A stretch of 64,000 nt of DNA from Larus michahellis. Taxonomy: Eukaryota > Chordata > Aves > Charadriiformes > Laridae. The stretch's first letter is position 1; each line of letters opens with the position of its first letter. The position numbers and the translations under genes were made by a program. This document shows positions 48,491 through 62,599 of the stretch, piece by piece. The stretch is taken from contig NC_133897.1 in assembly GCF_964199755.1 (NCBI RefSeq), forward strand, positions 18,094,492 to 18,158,491, written 5' to 3'. The notes below the pieces were generated by a model. It ran no database searches and had not been told where the DNA came from. It saw only the letters and a program-made list of their open reading frames with translations.

Positions 48491-51400
48491 TTTGGGAAAC
48501 AATCTAATCCATCTTCCCTGCTGAGGAGCAGGTACAGCCACCAAAGCAGTGACTGCTTTCTCCTGGCAGAGCAGCGTTTCCTCTCGCATTAGTGATATTG
48601 CTGCAAACCTACCACTTCCTAGCTTTTGCCTTTGGACACCTCTACACCCACCCTATCTGGGTCTTTGGGATGATGGACCTGTCTCCATCTGACCTTTCCT
48701 GGCTCTGGCACTTTGCTTCTACAGAAATTTCCCCAGCACTGCTCTCCACACTGGAGGATGTCGTTCCCCTCACCCGCACCAGCAGAAAAACATGAAGTTC
48801 AGCCCTTGGTAATCCAGGCCAGGATCCATGTTTGTGGTGACCATGTGGGCCTGGCCCTCACAGCTGCAGGTGAAGGAGGATTTCAGCTTCGGCAGCTCTG
48901 CATTTCATTGTCCCTGCCTTGCAGGCTGTGACCCAGCCATTAGCCACACGAAACTCCCCCTTGTTGCCTCCTATTCACTGGCAGCTGCTGGGGCGGAGGG
49001 TTCACAGGCCCTCTCTCAGCCTGGCTGTGTCCTGCTGTCTTATTAGGTTGCAAAAAGAGGGCAGAGATGTTACTTCTCATTAAACTGATGCAGCTGGAGA
49101 AGCAGCAGCAGATGGCTCTGGCTGGAGGTATTATATGGCTGTGCTGGGATTCCCTATAAACTCAGCTCAGTCAGACCAGTTTCGTCATGATCTGGAAAGA
49201 TTAAAAGAGAAAGGGTTTTAAAGCAGGTGAAGAGGAGGAGCACCAGAGCCACAGCAAAAACCCGTCATCCGTTTCTGAACGAGGGTGTTGCTTCTGGCTG
49301 CTGGCGCAGCTTGGCTCACAAGAGAAACGGGGCTAACTGCACCCATTCTAGGGACCAGCTCTTTCCACTACAAGACTGCCTTGGCAGAAAGAGAGCTGAG
49401 ATTCACTCAGGCACCTGCATATGGGTAAGAGAAGACCAGCATTTCAGAGAGACATTTTTTTCCCCCAGCATGCACACCATCGGTTTTGTTAGCTGTTAGT
49501 AAGTGTGTTAGGCATTAAAAATGCTAACATTCAAAAGGAGGCAGGTAAAAGTTTTCACCTGTGTTATTTTAGCTATTTTTCTTATCCGGTTGAACACATA
49601 TTGTCTATTTTCAGTATCTCTGAAAACTTAATGAGGTTGGTTGAACATTATGGAAGAGACGGTAACTATGTCCCTCTGTTTCTTTACCGTCAGTTATTCA
49701 GACAGCTCATGTTTTGACCTACTCGAAGCCACCAAATTTCTCCAATCTCAGAAGCACCGGGTGAAGATCAAGGTTATATCTCCCTGGCCCAAATGTGGAC
49801 AGGTGGCCAAGTGTCAAGCTTACCAAAACAGGGACGTTTCCAAACCGTGTTCATCATTTGATGCTTTAAAATCATCGCCAAAGAAACAGGAATAAATGAC
49901 TCAAGTATGTGTCTCAATGTCATCTCAACATTGAAAGAAGTGTTCCTACTTATTTAAGTCAAGAGACTTCTGTCCATGTCAAGTCTCCACACTTTTTGAT
50001 GTCTCCAGAAACTTTTTTTTTTTTTTTGACTTGAACATACCACTGAAAATATCTTGTAATGGGCACCTGCACTTCACCATGGTACCCGACGCTGCTGTTC
50101 TGGTACCTCTGCTGCAGGACCGGGGACCTCAGAAGTGCTGAGCTCTCAGAGGGTGGGATTGCTGGGGGATGGGGATGGGATAGGAAGGTGAAAGGAGTTT
50201 GTGGAGATGTCACCAATGGGTAACTTAGATAAAGCTACACGGGCATGTGGGGTCATCATGCTTAGATTAGGAAATCTACGCCAAAATTCACAACTTAGGT
50301 GCATGTTCCTGCTGTTCCCTTGGAGGCGCAAATGATAGAGGGAATTTAGAAAAGCTAATTCATCTAATGGGCTAAGTTGTTGCAGGTACTGGCTCAAACT
50401 GAATAATAATCAAGCTAAGATACCTGCTTATCACAGTAGCTTCCTCCTTCCTTCCCCAGCGCTTTTAGTGGCTGTCAGTGCAGCTTGTTTTACAGTGGAC
50501 TGGGCTGTGCAGACTGAGGGTCCCAAATCCTTTTTGTGACTCAGAAGCAACTATTTCCTATTCTCTACGAAAATTACGAGGACCATTCCAAAACTTCCTC
50601 CCAAGTCTAGGTGCATTTTCACTCAGCCTCAGCACACTGTTGGCACAACCCAAAGCCACAGAAGACCCTCAATACCCTTTCAGCAGCTATGGCATGGCTA
50701 CGTTTGACCCATGAATGAACAGGTAATGGACAGGATCTCCACCCAGGAAAATACTTTGTTAATGCTAGACATGGGTTTATGGCACAGAGGAGGTATTTTG
50801 GCAGAGACGAGCCTGTGTCCAAGCAGATTTGGGAAGCCAAGCATACAGGAGCCAAGTCTCAGTTCTCACACTAAAATCAATCAATTAGACTTCCTAATCA
50901 TCGCGTTGCAACATTCTGGTTGAAGCTGCCAAGCTGGGCTGGTCAACAGATTTTGTTTTCCCTCCAATCAATACACGCTGGGACTAGCAAAACAGGCTAC
51001 AACATCCCACCTCGTCTGGGAGCTGCCAGGGCCTCTTCCTCTGTGAAGACAGATAGATGCAAAATCAGGCCAGAGAGCAGAGTGAAGAGAATGGGCAGTC
51101 ACAGCATTCTCATCCTTTTTTCTGAATTTCCTGCCTCCTGAATTGCTAAGGCCTGAAATAAAATAAACTTATGCAGCCCTATAAGAAGCGAGGGAGACTT
51201 AGACAGAAATGCAGAGGAGAGCTAGTGTCATGGAGCAACAAGCAGTGCTAAATGAGAAGAAACGTCCAAGAAAACAGTCGCCTAGCAAGGTCCAAGAGGA
51301 CAGTCCCACTTTATACCCAGTATGGACATTCATCAAAAACACTGTCCACAGCACGTATTAACCTTTCTTCAAGAAACGAGGTATCCCCACATACCTGCTT

Positions 51401-54400
51401 TTCTCTATGAATGGAAGCACCTTGTGAAAACGTCTTTCTGGGAGTCATTCAGCCCACAGCCCCCCTTTTCTCATCAGCTTTGCGCTGTGAAAGCACCTCC
51501 AGCAAGTGCCAGCAGGAGCCAGGGTCTCACCCGGAGAGCCCGAACGCTGCCACGCTCTACCACCGAGACTTCAATTCCCTACTCCACAGAATGCCTCTAG
51601 CACAGGCCATTTACCACTGTTTAAGGCATTATTGTGTGAATTATCACTGCAAGCATCAATTAAAAAAAAATGAAACAAATTAGATTGCAAAATGATGCCT
51701 GTGGAAGAAAAAGGAAGGAGAGGTTTTCTTTCTTAGGCAGTGTTTCTCTGAGTAGAGCTCTTATTCAAAAAACATTTGGAAGAAAGCAGCTTTGGAGCCT
51801 GGCCCTGCAGGGTCCCAAACACCATCACCTCTCCTCGAAGCTGAGCAATAAGCCATAGCGTTAGTATGTAGCACGGTGATCAAAAAGTATTCCTCTGTCC
51901 CTAGATACCCGCAACCTCACGATATATCCTCCTGCGGTCAGAAACTACCGGCTTCACCTTGCTGTTTTTTGGCATGGCACCTCTGTAATGAAAGAGGCTG
52001 CAGCTGTGCCCGAGCCTTTGGCTTAGCCATGCTGGAAGCAGGGGGTTAACACGTCGGAGTAACCACAGCCCTTCGACTTCCCCTCGCAGCCAAAGGCAGA
52101 ACCTGCCAAGTGCTGCCTTCCAATAAAATGCAACTCACACAATCTGTAAGCGTAATAAAATAGCTGTTAACAATTCTGTAACTCTCTCTGTTTGAGCTTG
52201 TAAAAGCCTGAAGGTCAGCTGGAAGTCAAGCTGCATTTCTTTGGGAGAAGGGCAGGTCAGTCCCGGGTGACGGGTTCCTGTCCTTTCCCCTCGTCCTCTG
52301 GAGTTTCTGAAGGGGAAGCTCTGCGCCTGGCGGGGTTTTTCTGCCTTACTCCCACTACAGGAGAGCAAACGGACCAGAAGGGTGTGTGACCAGAGGGGAG
52401 CGGATACCGAAGGACCCTGCTGTTAAGTGCTGCTCAGATCCGCCTTCCGTCAGTGGTGACACTGAGTGAACATCTCATTTTGGTGGCTTGGGAGAAAAAA
52501 GCTGATGGTTTCCCTTCTCTGGGCACGATGCTGGAGGCTCTCAAGACCCTGGAGTGAAACGAGAAGCAAGTTCAAACCCTGTCCCTCCAGGTAGGAGCAA
52601 GTCTTAAAATCTCATGGTAACCTCTGGGCTCTCCGGGGTTTAGGGCTGGGTACGCAAACCCAGGCACAGCACTTCTGTGCAGCCCGTGTGTGGAAATGCA
52701 AGGCCACCAACCAAGGCAACAAAGCAGCTCTGCCACGTACAAAAGCGGGGAAGCAGGATGGATGTGGCGAGGCAGAGCAAGGGGAGGGGAGGCAGAAAAA
52801 ATTCATCACCGTTCTCTCGTCACAAGACACTCCATTTCTAGTTTGGCAAACCAAGTGAATTTATTTGTCGTCTCCAGGGTCAAAAGCCTCCTCGTTTAAT
52901 CACGGAGACTCGGAGGGACAGAACGTGTCAACACTTTGAGTAAAAACAACCAACATGAAAACAATGTTTTCCCCAGTCATTTCCCAACTGTGTCCCCAAG
53001 TACATCAGATTCTTGAAAGAAGCATCATCCAGACAGAGCAGACAGAGGGCCAGCAGCGCCGCCGGGGCAGCCCTGATGAAATCAGCAGTCGTTGCAAAAC
53101 GGCGTAATGCGCTCCAGTCAATTAGCAGGAGTAAGGATAAAGCCTACGCAGGCTGGATCCTTCTATTGTTTTAGCAAATGCTATGTTATTATATTTTTAC
53201 TATATTTTATGTTAAAATTCTGTTTATTTTTGCTCAGAAAGGAGTGAATCAAGGGGAGGGGGGGCGGGGAAGGTGCACTAACTTGCAAAACTAATTCAAA
53301 CACAGGCTTTCAGATCAAGCATTTTTTACAGGATGATACAGGAGTACCCAGAGCCCTGCTCCTTCCTAACAGGATTTTGCTTGCTGTCTTTTTTCAGCTG
53401 AGGCCAGGGTCTCTGTGGGCAGATTTGGATGAGCGCTGTGAGGAGGAAAGGTGAGGCTGAACACCAGCGGCAGGCAGAGCATCACCCTTCCCTCCAGGTG
53501 CTGTGAGTCCACGTGGACAGAGGAAATTCTGAGGTGTAGACACACCTGCAACACTCACACACACAAAGTACTGACTTTTAAATATTTTTTTTATTTTTAT
53601 TTTTAAGAAGCACCCTTTAGAAATCCCATTCCCCAAACCATCTTTTGCAGAAAGGGTACAACAGCAGCTCAGATAACAGTAAGACGCATGAGTAGCACAA
53701 AAAAAATAATCCTGAAACACATTCAGTTTTTCACCCAGCCTTATGTTTTCAGCTCAGCTTTAATCAGGAAAAAGTCTGGGTTCCCTGGGGCTTTGCTTAC
53801 AAGAAACCAGCTGTAGCACTGGAGGAAGATGGAGCTTTTCCAGAGGGAGCTGGTGGGGTTTGTGTCTGGTGAAGGACTGCAGAAGTTCAAACAACTGGCC
53901 TCAAAACGGGCCTCTGCGTGGTCTCTTCTGGGAAATACCACCAAAATACGATTAAGGTGTGGGTGGTGAAGAGAAGAGGGAACTGCACATTAGCCCAGAA
54001 GACAACCCCCTGGGATGTCCCAAACAAGAGCTGGCATGCCTGGGGAGAGCTGCTGCCCCCCCTCTGGGCCGGTCCCTGGGCAAGCGCTGACCCCCAGCAG
54101 CACCCACCACCCTGGGGCACCCACCGCCCTCCCCGCTGGCTTCTGCCTAATGGGGGACGATTCTGGGGCTCCCGAGATGTGTTGGGCGCAGAGCACTGAG
54201 GGCGGTTTCTGTCTCCCAGAGCTGACGGTGCAAGGGCTGACAGTGACTCAGGGGAGAAGGAGCTTTCCTTAAAGACCACCCTACGTGAATCTGCTGAGCG
54301 CTCGACGAGGGATTTAACCAGAGGCGGGGAATAAGGGAATTGCCCTTAGACAACCCTTGGGTTTTATGAGAGACTGACCACAGGAGGCGAAGGGCAGCAG

Positions 54401-57400
54401 GGAAACAAAATTAGGCAGAGGAAGATGGGGCCATGACAGTCAAAACTTCAGCATGAAGATCGTAAGACTGCAGGGGATGACAAAATCCTACCTGGAAAAA
54501 GAGAAATTGCATGACCGAAACATTACAGCAAGAGACTTCTGGCACAGGGTATCACATGGCCTGAAGAGGGGACAGGATTCGTGACCAAAGATGAAGATTC
54601 CCTATGGCAGGGCATATTAAGGACCTTAAGAGATGTAAAAGCGGGGGTGGGAAGAAAAAACAAGCCTCAAATACTAAAAAGGAAGAGCAACACTTCAAAT
54701 AAAATGGCCTGGATGGTTCAAAATGGACAAAATTAGCAAATGGGTTTCTCAGTTCAGGGAAGCCTCTTTAAAGCCACTGCAGCCTGCTTCTGCATTGATT
54801 AAAATGCATTAATAATCTCTGAGTTGTAGATTAATATTGAAAAGCAGATTCAGTTAGAACTCTTTGCAGAATTCACAAATGTCCTGTCACTCATCCCAGG
54901 ACATTCCACAGAATGGAAAAGCACACAGAAAAGACGGTGTTTAATGAAACTGAATCCAATTTCATTGAAAACTTCCAAGCCTGTGCAGAATTCAAGTGTG
55001 TTACAAAACGAACAGGCAAATCTGATTTTATTTTTAACTTTTTCCTCCCCTCAGGAAAAGTTATAGATTCTCACAGCTTCTTCTGAATTTAGGGATTTTA
55101 GGATACACTGTTTATTAAGACATTTCTCATTTACGTACGCTTTGCTTGATGCATACAAAAAAGACCAAGGCATTACAAAAGTACATCACAACTACGTTAG
55201 ATTCCCACGTAGAAATTCTCTGCCTTTAATAACTCTATGTAAGTGAATTAATCCCTCATGCTCTAAAGAGAAACTCTCACAACCATGAAGAGATAAAAAA
55301 TATGAGGTTATATTAATATTTCTTCTTGTCATGCAGGGAAGCCATTAGTGAAAAAATGTGTTTAACAAAATTTCCCTTGTGAAAACTCTTGTAATAATCT
55401 AAATCCCACCAGAGTTGAGAAAGGCAGTTCAAAAGACTAGAACGTTGTTAAAAATATGAGATTTTTTTAAAATGACTATTTAAGAAGTTAATGGCAGGTT
55501 TCTTTTAGGTGGTCCTCATCGAAAACTATGTATAACTGCTTAAGCCCGAAATAGGTTTAAGCCTCCACATCTCGATGTCTTCATACCAGATCCTCCAAAA
55601 TCTAGTGCCCGTGGCTGGGCACACTGGCTGTGAGCAGAAGTTACTCTTGTGATATGAATAGCGTATCTAAAAATAGTAGTAGCTATTTGTGTCAATGCGT
55701 GATAATGGCAACCTGTTTCCAGACTACAAAATGCTGAATAATCAATCCATAGCATGCCTGAAGCAAAGGCTCTCACCACACACTGTCCTGGGATGATGTT
55801 TATCATCCCATTCTCCACTGCACAAGGCAGGTTTGTGTAAAACTCAGATCACTATTACGCTTTACCAATGCCATGAATATCAGTCATGTGAAACTGCAAA
55901 AACACCTAGCAAATTCCCATTAACCCGCTACCAAAATGTTGCCTTCTGTTCAATAAACTATTCCAATTTATACCTCTAATCCCAAGTAGCTTGGAACAAC
56001 TGGTGCATTTCAGATAAAAAAAAAAAAATCCATCAGAAATCTACACCTAACATATAAACTCCACTTAATCTTACGTGGGTGAAGGATGATCAGTGCTGAA
56101 ACTGGGCACTAGGAAATTAAACAAGTTCAAATGTATTAACAATTAAGGCTGTGCATTTTAGCCAGGAGAAAAATACAGAGATTTAGGGTCTTATACCAAA
56201 GATTATTCTAGGTGGGATACCAGAGGCCCAAAACTGGTAACATTTTTTTTTTTTTAAGTAAAAGGAACCCAGTTTCCAGAGGAACAGGGATCTGGCCAAG
56301 CGCTGCCAAAATTAGATCTGAGTTGTCCATAATAACGGTGCTCGATGCCGTTCAGGTGAGCACTGACCCCCCGCTGTGCTTTTCTGAGCCCTCACTTCAG
56401 TGCGTCTTCTGCTCCAACCCTCCAGGGCTGGATCCCTTCCAGGTGCCAGAGAGATTCCTGCACCTTGGAGCTTTCTCAGCTACTACAGCGCTAAAAACTC
56501 CAATAGAGTAAAGAAGTGCCGGCTGAAGCAGAGGCTTTTCGCCAGCCCACGCGCTAGTCTGGCTCTGCTGAGCCAGGGGCGGCGCTGGACTGGCTCGGAT
56601 GCTCTGTTGTCCCCTGCGCAGGCACCAAACACAGCTTCAGTCACCACAGGAGTGAGACAGATTGTCTGGAGAGAGAGAGAAAACACACACAGAGAAACAA
56701 CCTGCATTATCTCCCCGTGCACCGGCGCAAGGCCGATGTTTGCCAAGCACCCGAGCGGCCCCTGGAGCCGTGGGAGATGCCCAGCCTGGCAGGCGCCCGG
56801 GACCCGCAGTGAGGACACGTGCTTGGTCCCGTGGGGGAGCCTGCAAAATCCTCATGGAACAATCCAAACTCGTCAGATGGCAGATGAGGACAGCCGAGCT
56901 GCTTTTTCCTCATTCTCAAGAGAGGTTTGATGTCTAAAGAAACCATCCAGGGCAAGAATAGCGGCTCGGTGTTAGTTTAGCAAGGAGTAACAGTTGAAGA
57001 GGAATAGCATCTCCTTGGAGACACTCCTCCATTCGTATTCCAAACCTATTAAAGAGGCACTCTTTGCTTTGGGATGGGTGCTTTTTTTTTAAATATATTA
57101 TTGAGAGCATGGTTGATAATTAGACCTTTACCCATGCTTAGTTGAAAATATGGCAATTTGGTTGTTAGGTCAGGATGTTGTTCAGCTGCACAGCACGTAA
57201 ACATTCAGAGATGAATTTTTCAGATGAAAGCACACATTCATCCAAACCTCAGAAAAACATACCTAACTTGGAGCAGTCTCCGTGCCCCCAGCCCTTCTCT
57301 CCGCACGGGTAGCTGGGAGTTTTAGGAGCAGGCAATCTTCACCTTTTGAGCTTGCTGCTGCCCCAAGGCTTACTCCGACCTGCCCTTCAATGCCAGAAGG

Positions 57401-59611
57401 TGCCCGCCCTGCCCTTGCTTGTCCCCTCGGTGTGACCCTCTCCAGCCTGTGGAGTCGGCAGACATTTACCAGGCAGGTTTCTGCTGGGGCTTCGCTCCCT
57501 GAACTGCTTCAGGCCTGGCAAAAAGGGCTCAGCGGGGACACACCACCGGGAGCAGGGAAGCTATAAGGAAGGGTCTGTTCTTTTTGCAGGGAGCTCGATG
57601 TCAGTTCTCCCACAGTGTGAAGCCTCACACCGAGAACTTCTTTCAATTAAACCACCTTAAGAGTCCTTAAAGATCTTGTGCCATCACTATGTGTTACACA
57701 TACGCGCTCTGCACAGACCCCCACCCCCACCACATCTCTAACTGTTCAGGTGAAGGGATGCCAGGGGACAGGAGAACAAAATACACAACAAATTAATTAT
57801 TTTATTTTTTAATTATGAAATTGGGATACTACCCTAGGTCAAAGTGAACTCTGAGAATTTTTATCCTGAAAAAAGAATAGTATCAAGGGGTTCAGTTATC
57901 CTTGCTTCTACTGGCAATGTTACTGCAAGCAGAAAGGCAGCTTTATTTAGCAAGTGAAGATGGGGACATGGTGTCAGTGGTTTAATAGCTTTCCCATTTG
58001 AAAAAAAAAACGAAAAAAACGACTTACTGTCAAATTGAATCCCTGTCAAGAAGAAAAAGTTCAATTAAACCTTTCAAAATGTGGAAGAAAGAAAAAGCCT
58101 TTACTCCGAGGATGCAGAGCAGCAGCTAAAGGAACCTGAATGGAGCTGACGGACATCAGAGCCCCTTGGCACCATCAAGTAGTCCAGACTTGCTGACAAC
58201 ACATTCACCTTCTGTAGCACCATCTGCCACCGGCTTCGGTCACTTTGCCAAATAACCCTTCCCAGTACACAAGCTTTCTGCTGCTAACGAGGACGCATCT
58301 AGCAGAAGAACAGGAACCCCAGTCAAACTCCGACAGCATCCCAATTACACTGAAAAAAAGATCCAATCACAGATTTTTGGACAGAGAAGCATGTACGATC
58401 TTGACAGCAAACCTGCCAGGCCAGGCAGGAGAAGGAAGCTGTTCGGAGCTCTGAAAGGCAACACGCTAACAGACCTCCATGTGCCAACTTAGAAATTAGG
58501 GAGGAAGAGAGGGAGAGAATCAATTTAAGTGACTTGCACCATTCTAGCTACTGGTGCAGATGGCTGCGACAGTATTATCCGTAATTAATTGGATGAATTT
58601 TCTTGTAACATGCAGTAAAAGGGAAGAGGAGCACAACATTCTGAGCTTCACTATACTAACGCACGCTTCTCACCCAGCCCAAATTCTGAGATTTCAAACT
58701 GGAGGGAAGGGACTCATCTTCGAGCATGGCGCTGCATGCAGAAGTTGACGGCATCCCTTTGCACACGCTCTCTGGCACGTTTGACTAACAGAAGGTGACA
58801 AAATACTGTCCCGTGTATTGAGTAACTGCTGGAAAGAGGTGGTTGTTCAGGCCACATTTGCAAACCTGGTGGGCCATGTCTGGTATATGACGCCATGTAC
58901 TACAGCTGCCATACGACCCAGCTGCTCCAGGTAGGACCTGCCCGGGATGCAACAACATTTGCCAGGATGTTTCTAGTTCCCATGGGAGACAAAACCTGAA
59001 ATTCACTCTCTATAAAGTCCTTGGTCAGATGGGTTAGTGTCTTTATTAGGGAGGAGAAAAGTGCTTCTTGACTTCCAGATCCTCAGCTAGCTGGAGCCCT
59101 CACTGGTATAAAGTCTACATCAGCCCTTTCCCTCAGACAGGATCTTCAAACAAAATGCCATAGTTGGGAAATACAGAAATCTGTAGCAAGGAGCATTTTC
59201 TAGGAACAATTCCAGCCAAATTAGTACAGCAGCAGCAACACAGGCATCCAGGAAGGTCAGATGAATAGAGCTGGCACCTACAGCTATGAAAGACTGAATC
59301 CTTCCAAACGCCTGTTGTAGAAGACCAAAGAGACAGAAGACAGATGAACTCAACAGATATCCGAAAAAAAGTGATGTGTAACTGGAATCCAAAACCGTAT
59401 CACAGCTGAAAACAACTTTCTTTGCAAAAGAAGTCAACATATCTATGGATCTCAGTTGCAAATGAAAGCTTTTGCTTGACTAACTGCAAAAGAAAAGAAG
59501 TGCCGAAGAAGTTAGGCTAGGCAAAGAAACAAATTCCTCTACATCAAAGCTCCGATTCCTACAAAATAATATAAAATAAATAAGAAACCCAAAACAAAAC
59601 AGAAAAGAAAC

Positions 59612-59658
59612 CCCCACAGTTTCAGTGAACTGTGGGGCTGTTTACTGAATCAGTAAAC
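59612..59658. repeat. Two adjacent perfect inverted repeats
   Basis: The first is CCCCACAGTT, six-base loop TCAGTG, then AACTGTGGGG (59612-59637). Two bases later GTTTACTGA-A-TCAGTAAAC forms a second perfect palindrome (59640-59658). The second joins two forkhead-type GTTTAC half-sites around an AP-1-like TGAATCA core. Each stem is too short for a microRNA precursor. The structure is seen directly; any function is inferred. Confidence 0.85.
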
Positions 59659-61157
59659 GTGGGCAGAAGAGCAGTGTTAATGTCAATGAGATGGCACTTT
59701 AGCTCAGAATATTCCTCTGCAGGAAACTTTCAAAAGTCAAGGCAGTATTTTTAAAACATCCAGAATTGCCTGATTATCATCGTACGTCTGTAAATGAGAT
59801 TGTGTTTTGGTGAGGACAGAGTATTTTCCTAGGAACAGCAATAGCGATGATGTATTCACAAAAACATCCAGCTTTTAATTCCAAGAATGGGCTTGAAATT
59901 TAACTACATACGCAGCAGCCAAATGTTAATTTAGGGTGAGAGTGACTGCCCCGATGCACCCCCGACTCACGAGTACCCCATATTGGGGTATTGGCCACTG
60001 CAGCCAAACTCACAGCAACAAAGGACTCTGCTTTGGCAAGTCCTCAGGATGTCACCATAGGCAAGGCGACACTGGTACGAAAGGGTGACAGGAAGGTATG
60101 GCCGCCTTTGGCCCAGTGAGTTAGGAGACATGCCATAACTACCCAGTATTTTCTCATGTGTCTTTGGGGATACTCCTGCAATAAGGCTGCTCCAAAAAGG
60201 AAGGAAATGTTTTTAATTCTCTCCAGCCTCAATTATACACCCTTTCTAAATACGTTTTTAACTGCAACAGTAAGACAGCATCGGTGTCCACCAAAAGAGA
60301 AGATCCTCCCCCCAAAAGAGACACAATTAATAAAACAAGTCTGAAAAGGAAACACTACGTCACTGCAAGAGATCGGTCTAAGCAGGGAAAGTTGACCAAG
60401 TTGAGCATTTGGCCACAGGATCTTTCTTAGGATCAAAGCCAGTGAAAAAAAAATGCGTACCTTCAAAGAGGGCCTTCATAATTATAATAATAATAATAAA
60501 AAAAAAAGGTGGTGCAATTATAAAAGCATCAAACATGGGAGTCCCTTTGATCAGTCATGTGGTTTTATAACTTACATTAAGCCACTCCTTCTGCTGAAGT
60601 TCTTGAGTGTGTCACCAAAGATGATAAAATACTATTCCAATTGGACTGTTTGCAGTATGGTTGTATAGGCTCAGGCAATCTTCTAAGGCGTTCTAAAGAC
60701 CGTTCCTCTGTTATACTAAATGGTTGCTTGCTTAGCGAATGCGTAACAGGAAAATCAAGAGCAACATATGCAACAACAGCTCTTTCATCAATTTCTCATC
60801 ACTATTCCTTGACCACCCCTATCAAGTAATTAATATAGAAAACATATCCCACAACTCCACTAAACACTTTCTGAACACCTGCCCAGGAAGAAAACAAGAT
60901 TTGTCCCAGGGGAAATTCACTTGATTTGACTTGCAGGTGTAGAATGATCCAATAAAGCCCCTTTCATTAAACAATGTCAACTACATTTGAAAGGATAACA
61001 CCAGCTTCAGGACAGATAATGACTGATAAGCTGGTAATCTAGTAACAGGTCTCAGTGCACCTGCCCATTTCTTTGTTCTCCAGCTTCAGATAGAGATTTG
61101 ATAGGAAGGAGACAAAACTGGGGTTTGTTTTTTTTTTCTTCCCCTCCAGCAATATAC

Positions 61158-61278
61158 AGAGGGCCAGATTCTGCATGTCACTGAAGAGGGGCTCCAGATC
61201 ACACCGTAAGGCCAAAACTGCATTTCTATCTCAGTGAAGCCATTTTGAAGGACTTTAACCCAGATTCTGCCATTTGGT
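61158..61278. repeat. Possible ancient amniote interspersed-repeat relic
   Basis: The segment opens with AGAGGGCCAGATTCTGC and ends near CCCAGATTCTGCC, with an inner piece resembling CTCCATTGAAG-type sequence. I recall this pattern from old repeats common in turtles, crocodiles and birds. It is heavily diverged and unclassified; only a repeat-library search could settle it. Confidence 0.25.
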
Positions 61279-62599
61279 TGGCATGTACTTTAAAGCAGCG
61301 CCTGCTGCACTCTTCCCCAACTTGCCTGACGCTAGTGATGTTTGGCAAGGTGTCACTCCTCCCCTAACAGCAGCTCCAGGCTTTGGAAAGGTGTGGAGGA
61401 CAGCGGGGAGGAAAGCTATCGCATGGTGAGCAAACAGAGAAGCCAAGAAGCTTTCAGTGTGCCACTTGAGCCAAAGTAGCCTTTACTGCATTGCTTCGGG
61501 AGGACATCGCCTGAAGAGAGTGCGTGCCTCCCTGTGAGGTATGTATATGTATGCATGGATTTTTAAGGGGTACAAAGTAGCATGTCAATCCCTGTTATCT
61601 GTCCCCATTCATCCATTACCAAAGTTTTCATGTGATAGAAGAGACCAGTACTCTTTAGGCTGGAAGAGAAACTCTTCCATAAAACAACGAATAATAAGAT
61701 CAACAGGCAGCAGTGAGGCAAATAAGAAAAAAATCATTCAAACCACAGCTTAAAAAAATAATCCAAAGTAATTTTCTACAGAACAAAATTAACCTGTGAA
61801 GCTCATTGATAGAGGATGTTATAGAGGGCAACATACGAATCAAAAGGCAACAAAATAAGCTCATGGGAAATAGGCCCAGCATGTCTATTACGACAAAAGC
61901 AACCCCCGCCTCATCAAGTAACTAAATGCAGAATACCAGGGCTAAGGACAGCCAGTGGTGAAAGATCACCTGTACATCCATCCGCTTCACGTGCTATTTC
62001 CCTACGCTTGGGCAACCTCAAGAGAACGAGCGCTACAAGAAACAGGAGGTTAGGCAAATACGAGAGTCTCAGGAAGCCGCCTGTCACTTGGCCTCGGTCC
62101 CTAAAAATGCAGAAACAGCGTATGTTAAAATGAATTCATTCATGATTATTCTATTGTCATTTTCTGAGCAAAACTAAACACTTGCATGATACGAAACACA
62201 ACAGCACGTATTGGGTTAAAAAGCGAGGAACGATTACAAGTTAATCTATGCCGATTTCTCATTTGTTGTTGTTAGTTAAGGTATTTCAACTTGCTCCATT
62301 TGCAGTACTTTGTTAGGACAGGGCGTTCAGCTTCCACTGATGAAAAACTGATTTTAAAAATCAGTCTGAGCCCCCGCTCAACATGAGACGAGGCAAAATT
62401 AAAATGAAGTAATGTTTCTGGTGCTGATAGTATTTTGTAGGAAAAAAACCACGTAGCATCACATGTTAACACCTTTATCATTAACTTTTTTTAATCACCT
62501 CCAATCTTTCTTACTTAACAGACTACTGTAACATATACACCTCTGCAAATATTAAACTAGTACTGCCATCGCTATTTTTGTTGATGTTTTTAAGCAAAG

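Larger units (their letters stand above)
48491..62599. other. Non-coding DNA between BAMBI and the right-hand gene, part 2
   Basis: Unique, mostly AT-rich sequence with a G-rich tract near 53252-53270, poly(T) near 50012-50027, AT-rich blocks near 53170-53235 and 57790-57820, an ATA repeat at 60478-60508, the paired palindromes and one possible old repeat. No gene recognised. Confidence 0.65.

Noticed and set aside
59120..59461. 113-codon hydrophobic minus-strand open frame
   Set aside because: Looks membrane-like but matches no family I recognise, and T-rich antisense frames often look hydrophobic.
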